Counted from the stretch's first letter, positions 1-8,193 are shown. The stretch is DNA of 11,224 nt from Peptococcaceae bacterium (GCA_900759105.1 CAAETY010000135.1:1-11224), one strand, 5' to 3'. Notes: generated by a model from the sequence alone, not told the origin. Translations and numbers: made by a program.

Positions 1-48
1 CAGATTAACACAGGAGGTTTATTTCTTATACTAAAGTATTTTTTACCG

Positions 49-69
49 ACCCCCAGTTGAACTGGGGGT
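49..69. repeat. Hairpin with TGA apex, 9-bp perfect stem
   Basis: Arms ACCCCCAGT (49-57) and ACTGGGGGT (61-69) flank a TGA loop. It lies beyond the hnd terminator. On the plus strand TTTATTTA follows, so it might end a gene reading in from the left. It is structurally related to the hairpin at 11136-11162. Confidence 0.6.
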
Positions 70-88
70 TTATTTACGCTAAAGCTCC

Positions 89-118
89 AAAAAAAGGCCG
101 TTCCGAGGAACGGCCTTT
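89..118 (-). terminator. Intrinsic terminator of the hndABCD operon
   Basis: A GC-rich 12-bp palindrome (arms 93-104 and 107-118) lies 11 nt after the hndD stop. In the RNA the innermost pairs open to make the loop. On the minus strand it is followed by seven T (89-95), a classic strong terminator. Confidence 0.92.
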
Positions 119-129
119 CAATGATACAA

Positions 130-1890
130 TTAGAATTTATCTTGCGCAGTATAATGGGTGTGTAATTGATGATGTGCCAATTCACTGCCCGGTTCACCAT
201 AATAGTCACGATAGAGCGCCAATACAGAGGCATTTTCATGAGACTTACGAATTGGCATGTTCTTGTCGATTTCGTAAATGGCTTCAATTCTCTTAAGAAG
301 AACTTGTTCGTCGCCATGGTGATATGGTTGCCCTGCACCACCGATGCAACCGCCCTTGCACGCCATTACTTCAATAGCATGAATGCCACGTGGATTACCC
401 GCACGTACCTCATCCATCAAAGTCTTTGCGTTACCAAGGCCGTGTGCAACAGCAATCTTGAGCATAATGCCATCAACATCAATTTCTGCAATACGGATGC
501 CTTCAAAGCCACGTAATTCTTCGAAATCAATCTTTGGAAGTGGCTTACCGGTATGCAATTCATAAGCAGTACGAACAGCAGCTTCGATAACCCCACCGGT
601 AGAACCGAAGATAACTGCAGCCCCAGTGGACTCGCCGAGCGGATCGTCAAATTCGGAATCAGGAAGTTCCTTCAAGTCAATGTCTTTAAGCTTAATCAAA
701 CGTGCCAATTCACGGGTAGAAAGCACGATATCTACATCCGGATTTCCATCAACAGAGAATTCAGGACGAGCAGCTTCAGTTTTCTTAGCCAAGCAAGGCA
801 TTACAGATACTAACACAAGCTTTTCACGTGGTACACCGAGTTTTTCTGCCAAGTAGTTCTTCACAACTGCACCAAACATTTGCTGTGGAGATTTTGCGGT
901 AGATGGTACATGGAGAAGATCCGGGTATTGGGTTTCAAAGAAGTTAACCCAAGCTGGGCAGCAGGAAGTCAAAATAGGAAGGGCTTCCTTTTCACCATCT
1001 AAATAGCGATTGAGACGTTGTAAAAGTTCAGTCCCTTCTTCCATGATGGTTAAGTCAGCGGTAAAGTCGGTATCGTACACATGGTCAAAGCCAATCATAC
1101 GCAATGCAGTTGCCATTTTACCGGTAGCAATGCTGCCTGCAGGCATACCAAATGGTTCGCCGATAGCTACACGAACAGACGGCGCAGTTTGTACAACAAC
1201 GACTTTTTCAGGATCAGCCAATGCATCGATTACTTCCCAAGTAGCATCCTTTTGTACCAATGCACCGGTAGGGCACACAGCTACACATTGACCACAATGG
1301 GTGCAACGGGTTTCGAGCAACGGAGATTCAAATGCTGGTTGAATCACAGCATCAAAGCCACGTCCCACAGCGGACAAAGCGCCAACTTTTTGTACTTCGT
1401 TACACATAGTTTCGCAACGACGGCACATAATGCACTTATTCATATCACGCACCAAGGAACGAGTGCTATCGAGCTTATAAGTAGATTGAGATTTCCCGGT
1501 AATACGTACATCATCAATCCCCAAGCGAATTGCTACGTCTTGCAATTCACAGTCACCGCTCTTCACGCAGGTCAAGCAGGCTTTAGGGTGATCGGAAATC
1601 AAAAGTTCAACGATTGTGCGACGTGCTTGAAGAACACGTGCAGAATTAGTAATTACTTCCATCCCTTCGGATACAGGTGTTGCGCAGGATGGCATCAAGG
1701 TGCGTCTGCCTTTTACTTCAACAACGCAAACACGGCAAGATGCAGGATGGTTATCCATTTCAGTGCCATGAAGATTCATATGGCAGAGCGTTGGAATCCA
1801 AATATCAAGTTTCTTTGCAGCATCTAAAATAGTGCTGCCTTCCGGAACGGTGACTTCACGACCGTTAATTGTTAAGGTGATTTCGCTCAT
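130..1890 (-). CDS. hndD: [FeFe] hydrogenase catalytic subunit, HndD/HydA type (group A, multimeric)
   Basis: Cytoplasmic catalytic subunit that interconverts H2 with protons and electrons at the H-cluster; 586 aa from the chosen start. Domains in order: a plant-type [2Fe-2S] domain (C36, C52, C55, C69); a His-ligated [4Fe-4S] site (H101, C105, C108, C114); two ferredoxin-like [4Fe-4S] sites (C153/156/159/163 and C196/199/202/206); and the H-cluster domain. The latter has TSCCPAW (C310 as expected proton-relay Cys, C311), MPCLAKKTEA (C366) and MACKGGCIGGAGQP (C511, C515). The C-terminal small-subunit-like region ends in a His-rich LHTHY tail. The ATG at 1890 is preceded by GGAGG; the frame extends 18 codons further up, but that part overlaps hndC and has no better start. 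It is last in the operon, 23 nt after hndC and just before a strong terminator. Length and architecture match HndD of Desulfovibrio fructosivorans. All ligands expected for an active enzyme are present. Confidence 0.96.
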   Translation of the reverse strand: MSEITLTINGREVTVPEGSTILDAAKKLDIWIPTLCHMNLHGTEMDNHPASCRVCVVEVKGRRTLMPSCATPVSEGMEVITNSARVLQARRTIVELLISDHPKACLTCVKSGDCELQDVAIRLGIDDVRITGKSQSTYKLDSTRSLVRDMNKCIMCRRCETMCNEVQKVGALSAVGRGFDAVIQPAFESPLLETRCTHCGQCVAVCPTGALVQKDATWEVIDALADPEKVVVVQTAPSVRVAIGEPFGMPAGSIATGKMATALRMIGFDHVYDTDFTADLTIMEEGTELLQRLNRYLDGEKEALPILTSCCPAWVNFFETQYPDLLHVPSTAKSPQQMFGAVVKNYLAEKLGVPREKLVLVSVMPCLAKKTEAARPEFSVDGNPDVDIVLSTRELARLIKLKDIDLKELPDSEFDDPLGESTGAAVIFGSTGGVIEAAVRTAYELHTGKPLPKIDFEELRGFEGIRIAEIDVDGIMLKIAVAHGLGNAKTLMDEVRAGNPRGIHAIEVMACKGGCIGGAGQPYHHGDEQVLLKRIEAIYEIDKNMPIRKSHENASVLALYRDYYGEPGSELAHHQLHTHYTAQDKF

Positions 1891-1913
1891 ACTTCTCTTT
1901 CCTCCAATCTCTC

Positions 1914-3389
1914 TTAACCAATGGAGATCGCACCAAAGTTGCACTTATCCATACAGGTGCCGCACTTGATACACTTGCTTTGATCGATGGTAAATGGTGA
2001 ACGGAGTACACCACTGATTGCATCGACTGGGCAGTTGCGAGAGCACAAGGAGCAACCGGTGCAACGGGTTGGGTCGATTTGGTAACGGGTCATCTTGCGG
2101 CAGGTACCGGTTGGGCAACGTTTGTCCACAACGTGGGCAACGTATTCATCCCAGAAGTTTTCCATGGTGGAGAGTACCGGGTTTGGCGCAGATTGCCCCA
2201 AAGCGCAGAGCGCAGTATCTTTCATCGTATAAGATAGACGCTTTAATTCTTCAATATGTTCCATCTTCCCGCGACCGTCGGTAATCATATTGAGCAATTC
2301 AGAGATACGACGGGTACCGATACGGCATGGGGTGCAACGACCGCAAGATTCACCTTCGGAGAACTTGAGGTAATATTTAGCGATAGAAACCATGCAGTCA
2401 TCTTCGTCCATGATAATCATACCGCCGGACCCCATCATAGATCCGATAGCAACGAGGTTATCATAGTCGATTGGCAGATCGAGATTCTTTTCAGAAATGC
2501 AACCACCGGAAGGCCCCCCGGTTTGAACAGCTTTGAATTTTTTACCGCCCTTTAAGCCACCGCCAATGCCATAAATAATTTCACGAAGGGTGGTGCCCAT
2601 TGGTACTTCTACAAGACCAACATTGTTAACTTTACCTGCGAGAGCAAATACTTTGGTCCCTTTACTCTTTTCAGTCCCAATAGAAGAGAACCATTCTGCA
2701 CCTTTATTAATAATGGTAGGCACATTTGCAAAGGTTTCTACGTTGTTAACATTGGTTGGCTTACCCATAAAGCCCGCTTCTGCAGGATATGGAGGTTTTG
2801 TAGACGGTTCGCCACGTTTCCCTTCCATAGAATGGAGCAATGCGGTTTCTTCACCGCATACAAACGCACCGGCACCGAGAGTGATTTCGATATTAAAGTC
2901 AAAACCAGTCCCCATAATATCTTTACCAAGCAAACCGTATTCGGTAGCTTGTGCGATTGCATGTTCCAAGCGATTTACAGCAAGCGGATATTCGGCACGG
3001 ATATAGATACGGCCTTCATGAGCACCGATTGCATAACCGCAAATCGCCATCGCTTCGAGGACACTGTGCGGATCCCCTTCCAAGATGGAGCGATCCATAA
3101 ATGCACCAGGGTCCCCTTCATCGGCATTACATACTACATATTTTACATCCGCGTCATAGGTAGACGCAATTTGCCATTTTTTCCCAGTAGGGAAGCCGGC
3201 ACCACCACGACCACGCAAGCCGGAATCAAGAATTTCTTGAACAACGTCTTGAGGAGTCATTTCGTTCAAGCATTTACCAAGTGCCATATAAGCATCATGT
3301 GCAATGCAATCATCTATGTCTCTAGGGTTTACAACCCCACAATTTTTTAATGCAATACGCAACTGTTGAACAGGCTTAGTAGTTCCCAT
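1914..3389 (-). CDS. hndC: NuoF-like NAD(P)H/FMN subunit of electron-bifurcating hydrogenase
   Basis: Flavin and pyridine-nucleotide subunit, 491 aa, homologous to complex I NuoF and to the core of HydB. Visible motifs are the glycine-rich nucleotide/FMN segment GLRGRGGAGFPTG (57-69), NADEGDPGAF (88-97) and GAGAFVCGEETALL (from 172). The NuoF [4Fe-4S] site is ESCGRCTPC (C349, C352, C355) plus C395. The C-terminal tail has two more ferredoxin-type [4Fe-4S] motifs (C443/446/449/453 and C473/476/479/483), typical of bifurcating hydrogenases rather than complex I. Unlike the roughly 600-residue HydB of Thermotoga, it has no N-terminal thioredoxin-like [2Fe-2S] domain; that domain is the separate hndB gene upstream. 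AAGGAGGA precedes the ATG at good spacing. The family couples H2 to NAD(P)+ and ferredoxin through flavin-based bifurcation; that this enzyme bifurcates is inferred from its architecture. Confidence 0.95.
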   Translation of the reverse strand: MGTTKPVQQLRIALKNCGVVNPRDIDDCIAHDAYMALGKCLNEMTPQDVVQEILDSGLRGRGGAGFPTGKKWQIASTYDADVKYVVCNADEGDPGAFMDRSILEGDPHSVLEAMAICGYAIGAHEGRIYIRAEYPLAVNRLEHAIAQATEYGLLGKDIMGTGFDFNIEITLGAGAFVCGEETALLHSMEGKRGEPSTKPPYPAEAGFMGKPTNVNNVETFANVPTIINKGAEWFSSIGTEKSKGTKVFALAGKVNNVGLVEVPMGTTLREIIYGIGGGLKGGKKFKAVQTGGPSGGCISEKNLDLPIDYDNLVAIGSMMGSGGMIIMDEDDCMVSIAKYYLKFSEGESCGRCTPCRIGTRRISELLNMITDGRGKMEHIEELKRLSYTMKDTALCALGQSAPNPVLSTMENFWDEYVAHVVDKRCPTGTCRKMTRYQIDPTRCTGCSLCSRNCPVDAISGVLRSPFTIDQSKCIKCGTCMDKCNFGAISIG

Positions 3390-3400
3390 AATGATCCTCC

Positions 3401-3778
3401 TTACGCATTCACGTGACAGGTTTCGATTCGTGCATCGACAGGCTCCTGTTTCATGACATATTGTTCTACGATGTCACGTGCAGTCTTTGGATCGACATTA
3501 CCAAACATAACCGGATCCACGGTAATCCCAGCAACTTCGACGGTAGGTTCAGCATAACAGTAGCCCATGCAACCGGTTGGCTTCACAACAACGTTATCTA
3601 ATTGATGATCACTAACCGCTGCTTCGATGGCATCAAATACTTCTTTAGCGCCTGTAGCAATTGCACAAGTCCCTAATGCTACACGAATTTCCACGCGACG
3701 TTCTTGAGACATTTGTTCAGCACACAATGCTTCGCGTTTTGCTTTCAACGCTTCATAAGAATTCAAACGTTCACTCAT
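3401..3778 (-). CDS. hndB: Thioredoxin-fold [2Fe-2S] ferredoxin subunit, HndB-like
   Basis: Small soluble electron-transfer subunit of 125 aa. It corresponds to the N-terminal [2Fe-2S] domain that other bifurcating hydrogenases fuse to HydB. The core has LGTCAIATGA (C38) and PTGCMGYCYAEP (C70, C74), the latter being the characteristic C-x3-C half of the site. The first C-x4-C pair of NuoE-type domains is reduced to C38, because the upstream position is V33. The fourth ligand is therefore uncertain; C19 is the only other nearby Cys, and C121 is near the C-terminus. The ATG overlaps the hndA stop by one base (TAATG), and GAGGAGG lies in the hndA 3' end, so translation is likely coupled. The hndC start follows 11 nt after the stop. 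Separate gene status and length match HndB of Desulfovibrio fructosivorans. Confidence 0.9.
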   Translation of the reverse strand: MSERLNSYEALKAKREALCAEQMSQERRVEIRVALGTCAIATGAKEVFDAIEAAVSDHQLDNVVVKPTGCMGYCYAEPTVEVAGITVDPVMFGNVDPKTARDIVEQYVMKQEPVDARIETCHVNA

Positions 3779-4272
3779 TACGCTTCCTCCTCTTCAATAT
3801 AGTAGCTACGGATAACTTCCTTGACCTTTTCACGAGTCATGTGGCCATAGATTTTACCGTCAACAGCGATAACCGGTGCCAAACTGCAAGCACCAAGACA
3901 GTGAACATGTTCCAAAGTGAACATGCCGTCTTCGGTCATTTGACCGACTTCAACGCCAAGTTCTTCCTTTACAACATCTAAAATGCGTTCGCCACCTTTA
4001 ACAAAGCACGCTGTCCCCATGCAGCAAGAAATCGTATGACGGCCTCTTGGCTTCATGGTAAAGAAAGAATAGAAGGTAACAACACCGTATACCTTTGCAG
4101 AAGGTACGCCGGTTTTTTCTGCTACGAAAATTTGTAATTCTTTTGGCAAATATCCAAATAACCCTTGTGCACGATGGAGAATCATAATCAAATGACTTGG
4201 CTTATCTTCAAATGAATTAATATAAGCTTCCAGCTCATTCAATTTGTTTTTATCTAACATTTCGTAATTCAT
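3778..4272 (-). CDS. hndA: NuoE-like [2Fe-2S] subunit of hydrogenase, HndA-like
   Basis: First structural gene of the hydrogenase operon, 164 aa from the chosen start. It is a NuoE/complex I 24-kDa-type subunit: an N-terminal helical part (HLIMILHRAQGLFGYLP) and then a thioredoxin-like [2Fe-2S] domain. The ligands are C84-x4-C89 (in CCMGTAC) and C125-x3-C129 (in HCLGAC). The usual VYGVVTFYSFF segment sits at 61-71. An ATG six codons upstream (4290) is possible but has no ribosome binding site, whereas the ATG at 4272 follows AAGGGGTG at normal spacing. The subunit relays electrons between the flavin subunit and other Fe-S centres in the cytoplasmic complex. The 189-bp upstream gap carries a promoter, so it can be transcribed separately from hydF. 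Confidence 0.94.
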   Translation of the reverse strand: MNYEMLDKNKLNELEAYINSFEDKPSHLIMILHRAQGLFGYLPKELQIFVAEKTGVPSAKVYGVVTFYSFFTMKPRGRHTISCCMGTACFVKGGERILDVVKEELGVEVGQMTEDGMFTLEHVHCLGACSLAPVIAVDGKIYGHMTREKVKEVIRSYYIEEEEA

Positions 4273-4312
4273 TGTAACACCCCTTAACATCTTGCGCTAT
4301 GAGTTCGATTCC

Positions 4313-4326
4313 TGTTTATAAAAACA
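4313..4326. repeat. Inverted repeat TGTTT-N4-AAACA in the hndA leader
   Basis: Perfect 5-nt arms with a 4-nt spacer lie about 30-40 nt downstream of the predicted hndA transcription start. It resembles a redox-repressor (Rex-type) site in its TGTT/AACA ends, but the distance between half-sites is two bases too short for the usual Rex consensus. Confidence 0.35.
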
Positions 4327-4359
4327 ACTTAACACTCATTTTTATTGGTTCATAGCCAT

Positions 4360-4388
4360 ATTATACATCACAACCTGAATTTTCGAAA
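4360..4388 (-). promoter_or_regulatory. Candidate promoter of the hndABCD operon
   Basis: The minus strand has a perfect -10 box TATAAT (4360-4365). At 17-nt spacing the -35 position (4383-4388) reads TTTCGA, matching consensus at only three of six bases. A weak -35 under a perfect -10 often goes with activation. The predicted start, near 4353, leaves a leader of about 80 nt before hndA. Confidence 0.6.
4381..4388. promoter_or_regulatory. Palindrome TTTCGAAA at the hndA -35 region
   Basis: This perfect 8-nt palindrome overlaps the -35 position of the hndA promoter. The same 8-mer forms the core of the 14-nt palindrome at 8476-8489 in the other hydrogenase operon. By eye I found no further exact copy in the window. 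Confidence 0.4.
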
Positions 4389-4461
4389 GATTTTGTTTTC
4401 CGTTTGATTAAAATTCTATTTATTGCAACTGTGCGCAAATACTAATACTTTTGTCTTCCTA

Positions 4462-5652
4462 TCAGAAACAGATTTTATCTAATATGCCATTCAAAAAAGC
4501 CATTGTTATGCCGTAATTACTAATCGGTACCTGTTGCTTTTTGGCTTTAACAATCCGATTTTGAACTAATTTACGATTAACCACACAAGCGCCGCATTGA
4601 ATAATCATATCATAGGCGCTTAAGTCTTCCGGAAATTCTGATCCAGCAACAACTTCAAAGGTAATGCCATCCCCTAATCGTTTTCTCATTAACTTCGGGA
4701 TTTTAACTCGACCAATATCTTCTTCCAATGGTGCATGGCTGCATAGCTCTGCAATCATGATATGGGCGTCCTTAGGAAGATTATCAATGGCTCTTGCCCC
4801 TTCTACATAAGTTGCTATATCACCTTTCTGCCCAGCAAAAAGAACGGAGAATGATGTCAACGCTGATTCACTTGGTTTGTTTTTTGCTACAAAAGGAAAC
4901 ACTTGAGAATCCGTAATAATCAGTTTCGGTGGACAAACGAGGTTTTCGAGTGCTTGATTGAACTGATCAGGCGTTACTGAAAGAATCACACACTTTTTAT
5001 CTAAGAGCTCGCGAAGGGTTTGCACCTGTGGCAAAATCAGTCTTCCTTTTGGCGCTTGAATATCTTGTGGCATCACAAGCATCACTACGTCTCCAGCATT
5101 CACTAAACCATTGGTAATTTCCGGTTCTTCCACAGTAGGATTGACAGCTACCAGCTGATACCTTAATGCGTCCATGTCGCTTTTTTGATGAACATTCACG
5201 CAAAGCACATCATCCTGCAACATTTCACGGACCTTTTTAAGCCAAGCTTCCTCAGGTGTCCGAAGATCACATTTACTAACAACGCCGACCACCGGAGTGT
5301 TGAGCGCTTTAAAATGTGCCACCCATTCTTTTTCTTCGGTAAGATCGGCGCTATCAAAAACAATAACTGCAATATCTACTTTTTCGGCGCAATGTTTCGT
5401 TTTGTCGATACGTAACGCTCCCAAATCAGTGGAAGCATCGTCAAACCCCGCCGTATCCAAGAGCGTGCATGGACCAAGTCCATGCAGCTCTATATTTTTT
5501 TGTACAACGTCAGTTGTCGTTCCGGCAACCGGTGATACGATGGTCACTTCTTGTGAAGTAAAGGCATTAATGAGGGTTGATTTACCGCTGTTGCATCGCC
5601 CAAAAAAGCCAATATGCAGACGGTTGGCAACCGGTGTCTCTTGCAAACTCAT
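4462..5652 (-). CDS. hydF: [FeFe] hydrogenase maturation GTPase HydF
   Basis: Scaffold GTPase, 396 aa, that receives the diiron precursor made by HydE and HydG and delivers it to apo-hydrogenase. The N-terminal G domain shows GRCNSGKST (18-26), GTTTD (44-48), DTAGF (66-70) and SKCD (126-129, instead of the usual NKxD). The C-terminal cluster-binding domain shows C304-S-H306 and then C353-G-A-C356, with E311 at the position reported as a cluster ligand in one HydF structure. The HCxxC motif usual at the second site reads QCGAC here (Q352), which is unusual. The start ATG follows a near-perfect AAGGAGGT. It begins 14 nt after hydG. The gene ends with tandem stops TGA-TAG and no obvious terminator hairpin, so some read-through into hndA is possible. 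Confidence 0.95.
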   Translation of the reverse strand: MSLQETPVANRLHIGFFGRCNSGKSTLINAFTSQEVTIVSPVAGTTTDVVQKNIELHGLGPCTLLDTAGFDDASTDLGALRIDKTKHCAEKVDIAVIVFDSADLTEEKEWVAHFKALNTPVVGVVSKCDLRTPEEAWLKKVREMLQDDVLCVNVHQKSDMDALRYQLVAVNPTVEEPEITNGLVNAGDVVMLVMPQDIQAPKGRLILPQVQTLRELLDKKCVILSVTPDQFNQALENLVCPPKLIITDSQVFPFVAKNKPSESALTSFSVLFAGQKGDIATYVEGARAIDNLPKDAHIMIAELCSHAPLEEDIGRVKIPKLMRKRLGDGITFEVVAGSEFPEDLSAYDMIIQCGACVVNRKLVQNRIVKAKKQQVPISNYGITMAFLNGILDKICF

Positions 5653-5666
5653 TGTCGACCTCCTTC

Positions 5667-7091
5667 TTAGAAACGGAAATCGCGTTCCCCATGTTCCATT
5701 TGAGCCAAATATTCGGTTACCTTTTGGCGAATATTATCTCTAGGAATATTTTTCAATTGATCTTGGATTAATTTTTCACCAATTTCTCTGGTTTCAGGAG
5801 ATGCATAGTCCAAAAGATATTCTTTGAGGGTCATCAAGGCATTTGGATGACAGCAGTTTTGAATTTCACCGCTCTTGCAGAGACTCATAAAACGGTCCCC
5901 AGTACGTCCGGCGCGATAGCAAGCGGTGCAGAAGCTTGGGATATAACCAAAATCCATTAACCAATGTACCACTTCATCCAAAGTACGGGTATCGCTGACG
6001 TCAAATTGTGCAGAGTTTTCATCTTCACTTTCCGCTTCAGCATAACCGCCAACACTGGTACGGGAACCACCACTGATTTGGCTAATCCCAACATGAAGGG
6101 CACGTTCACGTACCTTTTGGCTTTCGCGGGTACTAATAATCATCCCAGTGTATGGCACTGCGATGCGGATGCAGGCAATGATTTTAATAAAGGTATCATC
6201 ATCAATCCCGTTATCAAAATCGTCAGGATTGATATCATCAGCACGCTTGATACGTGGCACGCTAATGGTATGTGGACCAACACCATGAACAGCTTCCAAG
6301 TGTTCCGCATGCATCAAGATACCTGCAAATTCATAGCGATAACGTTCCAAGCCAAAGAGTACACCCAAGCCAACGTCATCAATGCCACCTTCCATTGCAC
6401 GGTCCATGGCTTCGGTATGCCATGCATAGTTATGCTTTGGTCCGGTAGGATGCAATTCTTCATAGCTATCCTTATGATAGGTTTCTTGGAAAAGGATATA
6501 GGTCCCAATCCCGGCATCTTTTAACATTTTGTATTCATCCACAGTGGTCGCTGCAATATTTACGTTAACACGACGAATTACACCATTATCGTGGGTTGTA
6601 TCGTAAATAGTTTTGATACATTCAAGGATGTACTCAATAGGATTGTTAACTGGGTCTTCCCCGGCTTCGATAGCCAAGCGCTTATGCCCCATATCCTGTA
6701 ATGCACGAACTTCTGTGGCCACTTCTTCTTGGGTTAACTTTTTACGAGTGATGTGCTTATTCTTTGCATGATACGGGCAATAAACACAACCGTTTACGCA
6801 GTAGTTAGACAAATACAGTGGCGCAAACATAACAATACGATCACCGTAAAAGTCTTTCTTAATCTGTTCTGCCAAGGCAAAGATTTCCTTGTTGAGTTCA
6901 GGGTCATCGCAAGCTAAAAGCACAGACGCTTCTCTATGGGTTAATCCCTTACGCAATCTTGCTTTATCGAGAATTTCATGAACGAGAGCCATGTCGTTTT
7001 TGTGGGCATCGGCATAAGCTAAGGTATCAAGGATTTCTGCATGGTTAATAAATTCTTCTGCTTTTAAAGATTTTGGATTGTAAGTAGTCAT
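5667..7091 (-). CDS. hydG: [FeFe] hydrogenase maturase HydG, tyrosine lyase (radical SAM)
   Basis: Radical SAM enzyme, 474 aa. In this family tyrosine is cleaved to p-cresol and dehydroglycine, supplying the CO and CN ligands of the H-cluster as an iron-carbonyl-cyanide synthon. The SAM cluster motif is NYC98-VNG-C102-VY-C105; the C-terminal auxiliary cluster motif C-x2-C-x22-C is C388, C391, C414. Family signatures LAIEAGEDPVNNP, ILFQETYHKDSYEELHP and SQISGGSRTSVGGY are all present, and the protein ends in RDFRF. The start at 7091 has GAGGAGA six nt upstream and gives the usual N-terminus. An in-frame ATG at 7136 overlaps the hydE stop (TAATG), but its nearest AGGAG is 13 nt away, so I prefer 7091. 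No residue expected for function is missing. Confidence 0.96.
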   Translation of the reverse strand: MTTYNPKSLKAEEFINHAEILDTLAYADAHKNDMALVHEILDKARLRKGLTHREASVLLACDDPELNKEIFALAEQIKKDFYGDRIVMFAPLYLSNYCVNGCVYCPYHAKNKHITRKKLTQEEVATEVRALQDMGHKRLAIEAGEDPVNNPIEYILECIKTIYDTTHDNGVIRRVNVNIAATTVDEYKMLKDAGIGTYILFQETYHKDSYEELHPTGPKHNYAWHTEAMDRAMEGGIDDVGLGVLFGLERYRYEFAGILMHAEHLEAVHGVGPHTISVPRIKRADDINPDDFDNGIDDDTFIKIIACIRIAVPYTGMIISTRESQKVRERALHVGISQISGGSRTSVGGYAEAESEDENSAQFDVSDTRTLDEVVHWLMDFGYIPSFCTACYRAGRTGDRFMSLCKSGEIQNCCHPNALMTLKEYLLDYASPETREIGEKLIQDQLKNIPRDNIRQKVTEYLAQMEHGERDFRF

Positions 7092-7135
7092 TGTTGTTCT
7101 CCTCTCTTTTGAGTCAGCCCTTTCAAGCTTACTCA

Positions 7136-8188
7136 TTAGATCTTGTAATCTCCTCTGTCAATCACAGCCTCGTAACCAAGTGTACGAAGCCAATCTGACA
7201 ATGCTGCGACATTTTCAGCAGCTTCTCCGTCTAATGTTGCTTTATTATCGTAAAGTGAATATTTTTTTCGCACAGACTGCGGTGACAAGTTTGGCATCAG
7301 CACGTTTGCACCAGCTTTTAAGCCGGCTTCTCTACCCTGTGGACTTAGGGTTGCCAGCGCCGTTGTTGCCGGGAGCAACACCTTTGGCAACATTAACCGT
7401 ACTACAGCAAGCATCCACAGCGTATCAGCCAATGTGCCTGCCATTTCATGCTCAAATGGCGTATGCTTCGCCGGCAAAAAAGGCCCCAACCCAACCATTT
7501 GCGGATTGAATTGTTCCATATAACGTAAATCGGCTAATAGCTCCTGCCATGTTTGCCCCGGTGAGCCTACCATAATGCCACAACCTGTCTGAAAGCCAAT
7601 GTCTTTTAGTGCTGTTAGACAATTCAAGCGATGCGCCAGACTCATTTCTTCCGGGTGTAGCTTTTTATAGTGACTTATCGTTGCCGTTTCATGTCTCAAT
7701 AAATAACGTTCTGCACCTGCTTTATATAAAAGCTCATAGCTTTCTCTCGTGCGCTCTCCTAATGAAAGGGTAATCGCACAATCTGAAAAACGGCTATGCA
7801 CTGCACTTACCCATTTTTCTAATATCTCATCGGTAAAAAATGCATCTTCGCCACCTTGTAAAACAAAAGTGCGAAATCCTAAAGCGTATCCGTGCTCGCA
7901 ACACGCAAGCAAGTCATCTAAACCTAAGCGATAACGTGTCACCATAGAATTGCTGCAACGAATCCCGCAATAAAAGCAATCGTTCTTGCAAATGTTCGAG
8001 ATTTCAATTAGACCTCTAAGATAAACCTTATTGCCATAACTTTCTTTTCTTACCGCATCGGCAGTTGCATACAAGTACGCATCTGTTTCCGGCGAACGCT
8101 CTTTATAAAGTATTGTAAACGCTTCATCACTCAACGTCTGATTTTTACGCAACGCATCAATAAGTTCAATCACCGATTGATTGCACAT
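7136..8188 (-). CDS. hydE: [FeFe] hydrogenase maturase HydE (radical SAM)
   Basis: Radical SAM maturase, 350 aa, that processes the HydG product toward the bridging dithiolate diiron unit. The SAM cluster motif is C67-KND-C71-FY-C74, preceded by YLRGLIEISNI. Further family signatures are VLQGGEDAFF, LRHETATISHYKKLHP and GCGIMVGSPGQTWQELLADL. The three C-terminal cysteines that bind a second, non-essential cluster in Thermotoga HydE are absent: the corresponding segment KKYSLYDNKATLDGEA has none. The family is known to vary here, so activity is still expected. A TTG eight codons upstream would extend the frame into the preceding gene. The ATG at 8188 follows AGGTG and lies 5 nt after the preceding stop, consistent with coupled translation. 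Confidence 0.94.
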   Translation of the reverse strand: MCNQSVIELIDALRKNQTLSDEAFTILYKERSPETDAYLYATADAVRKESYGNKVYLRGLIEISNICKNDCFYCGIRCSNSMVTRYRLGLDDLLACCEHGYALGFRTFVLQGGEDAFFTDEILEKWVSAVHSRFSDCAITLSLGERTRESYELLYKAGAERYLLRHETATISHYKKLHPEEMSLAHRLNCLTALKDIGFQTGCGIMVGSPGQTWQELLADLRYMEQFNPQMVGLGPFLPAKHTPFEHEMAGTLADTLWMLAVVRLMLPKVLLPATTALATLSPQGREAGLKAGANVLMPNLSPQSVRKKYSLYDNKATLDGEAAENVAALSDWLRTLGYEAVIDRGDYKI

Positions 8189-8193
8189 AACGC

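Noticed and set aside
28..39. Small palindrome ATACT-AA-AGTAT followed by T-run, as a plus-strand terminator
   Set aside because: The stem has five mostly A:T pairs and a 2-nt loop, too weak to support a terminator call.
11..48. AGGAGGT on the plus strand as a ribosome binding site of a new gene
   Set aside because: No start codon with a usable open frame follows at suitable spacing; the sequence runs into a hairpin.
340..365. Lysine in the HndD motif MACKGGC as a damaged active site
   Set aside because: The usual Pro at this position varies among multimeric group A enzymes; both cluster cysteines are present.
1081..1827. Long open frame on the plus strand inside hndD
   Set aside because: It lies fully antisense to a certain hydrogenase gene, has no ribosome binding site, and its translation is Cys/His-rich noise without family motifs.
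1891..1944. N-terminal extension of HndD by 18 codons
   Set aside because: It overlaps the end of hndC and lacks a ribosome binding site, and the family N-terminus begins at the ATG at 1890, which has GGAGG upstream.
4313..4326. Rex operator in the hndA leader
   Set aside because: The half-sites resemble TTGTT/AACAA but are spaced two bases too closely for the usual Rex site and one end is mismatched, so it is reported only as an inverted repeat.
7092..7136. HydG start at the ATG overlapping the hydE stop
   Set aside because: The TAATG overlap is attractive, but the ribosome binding site is 13 nt away and the 15 extra residues are not typical of HydG; the ATG at 7091 has ideal spacing.
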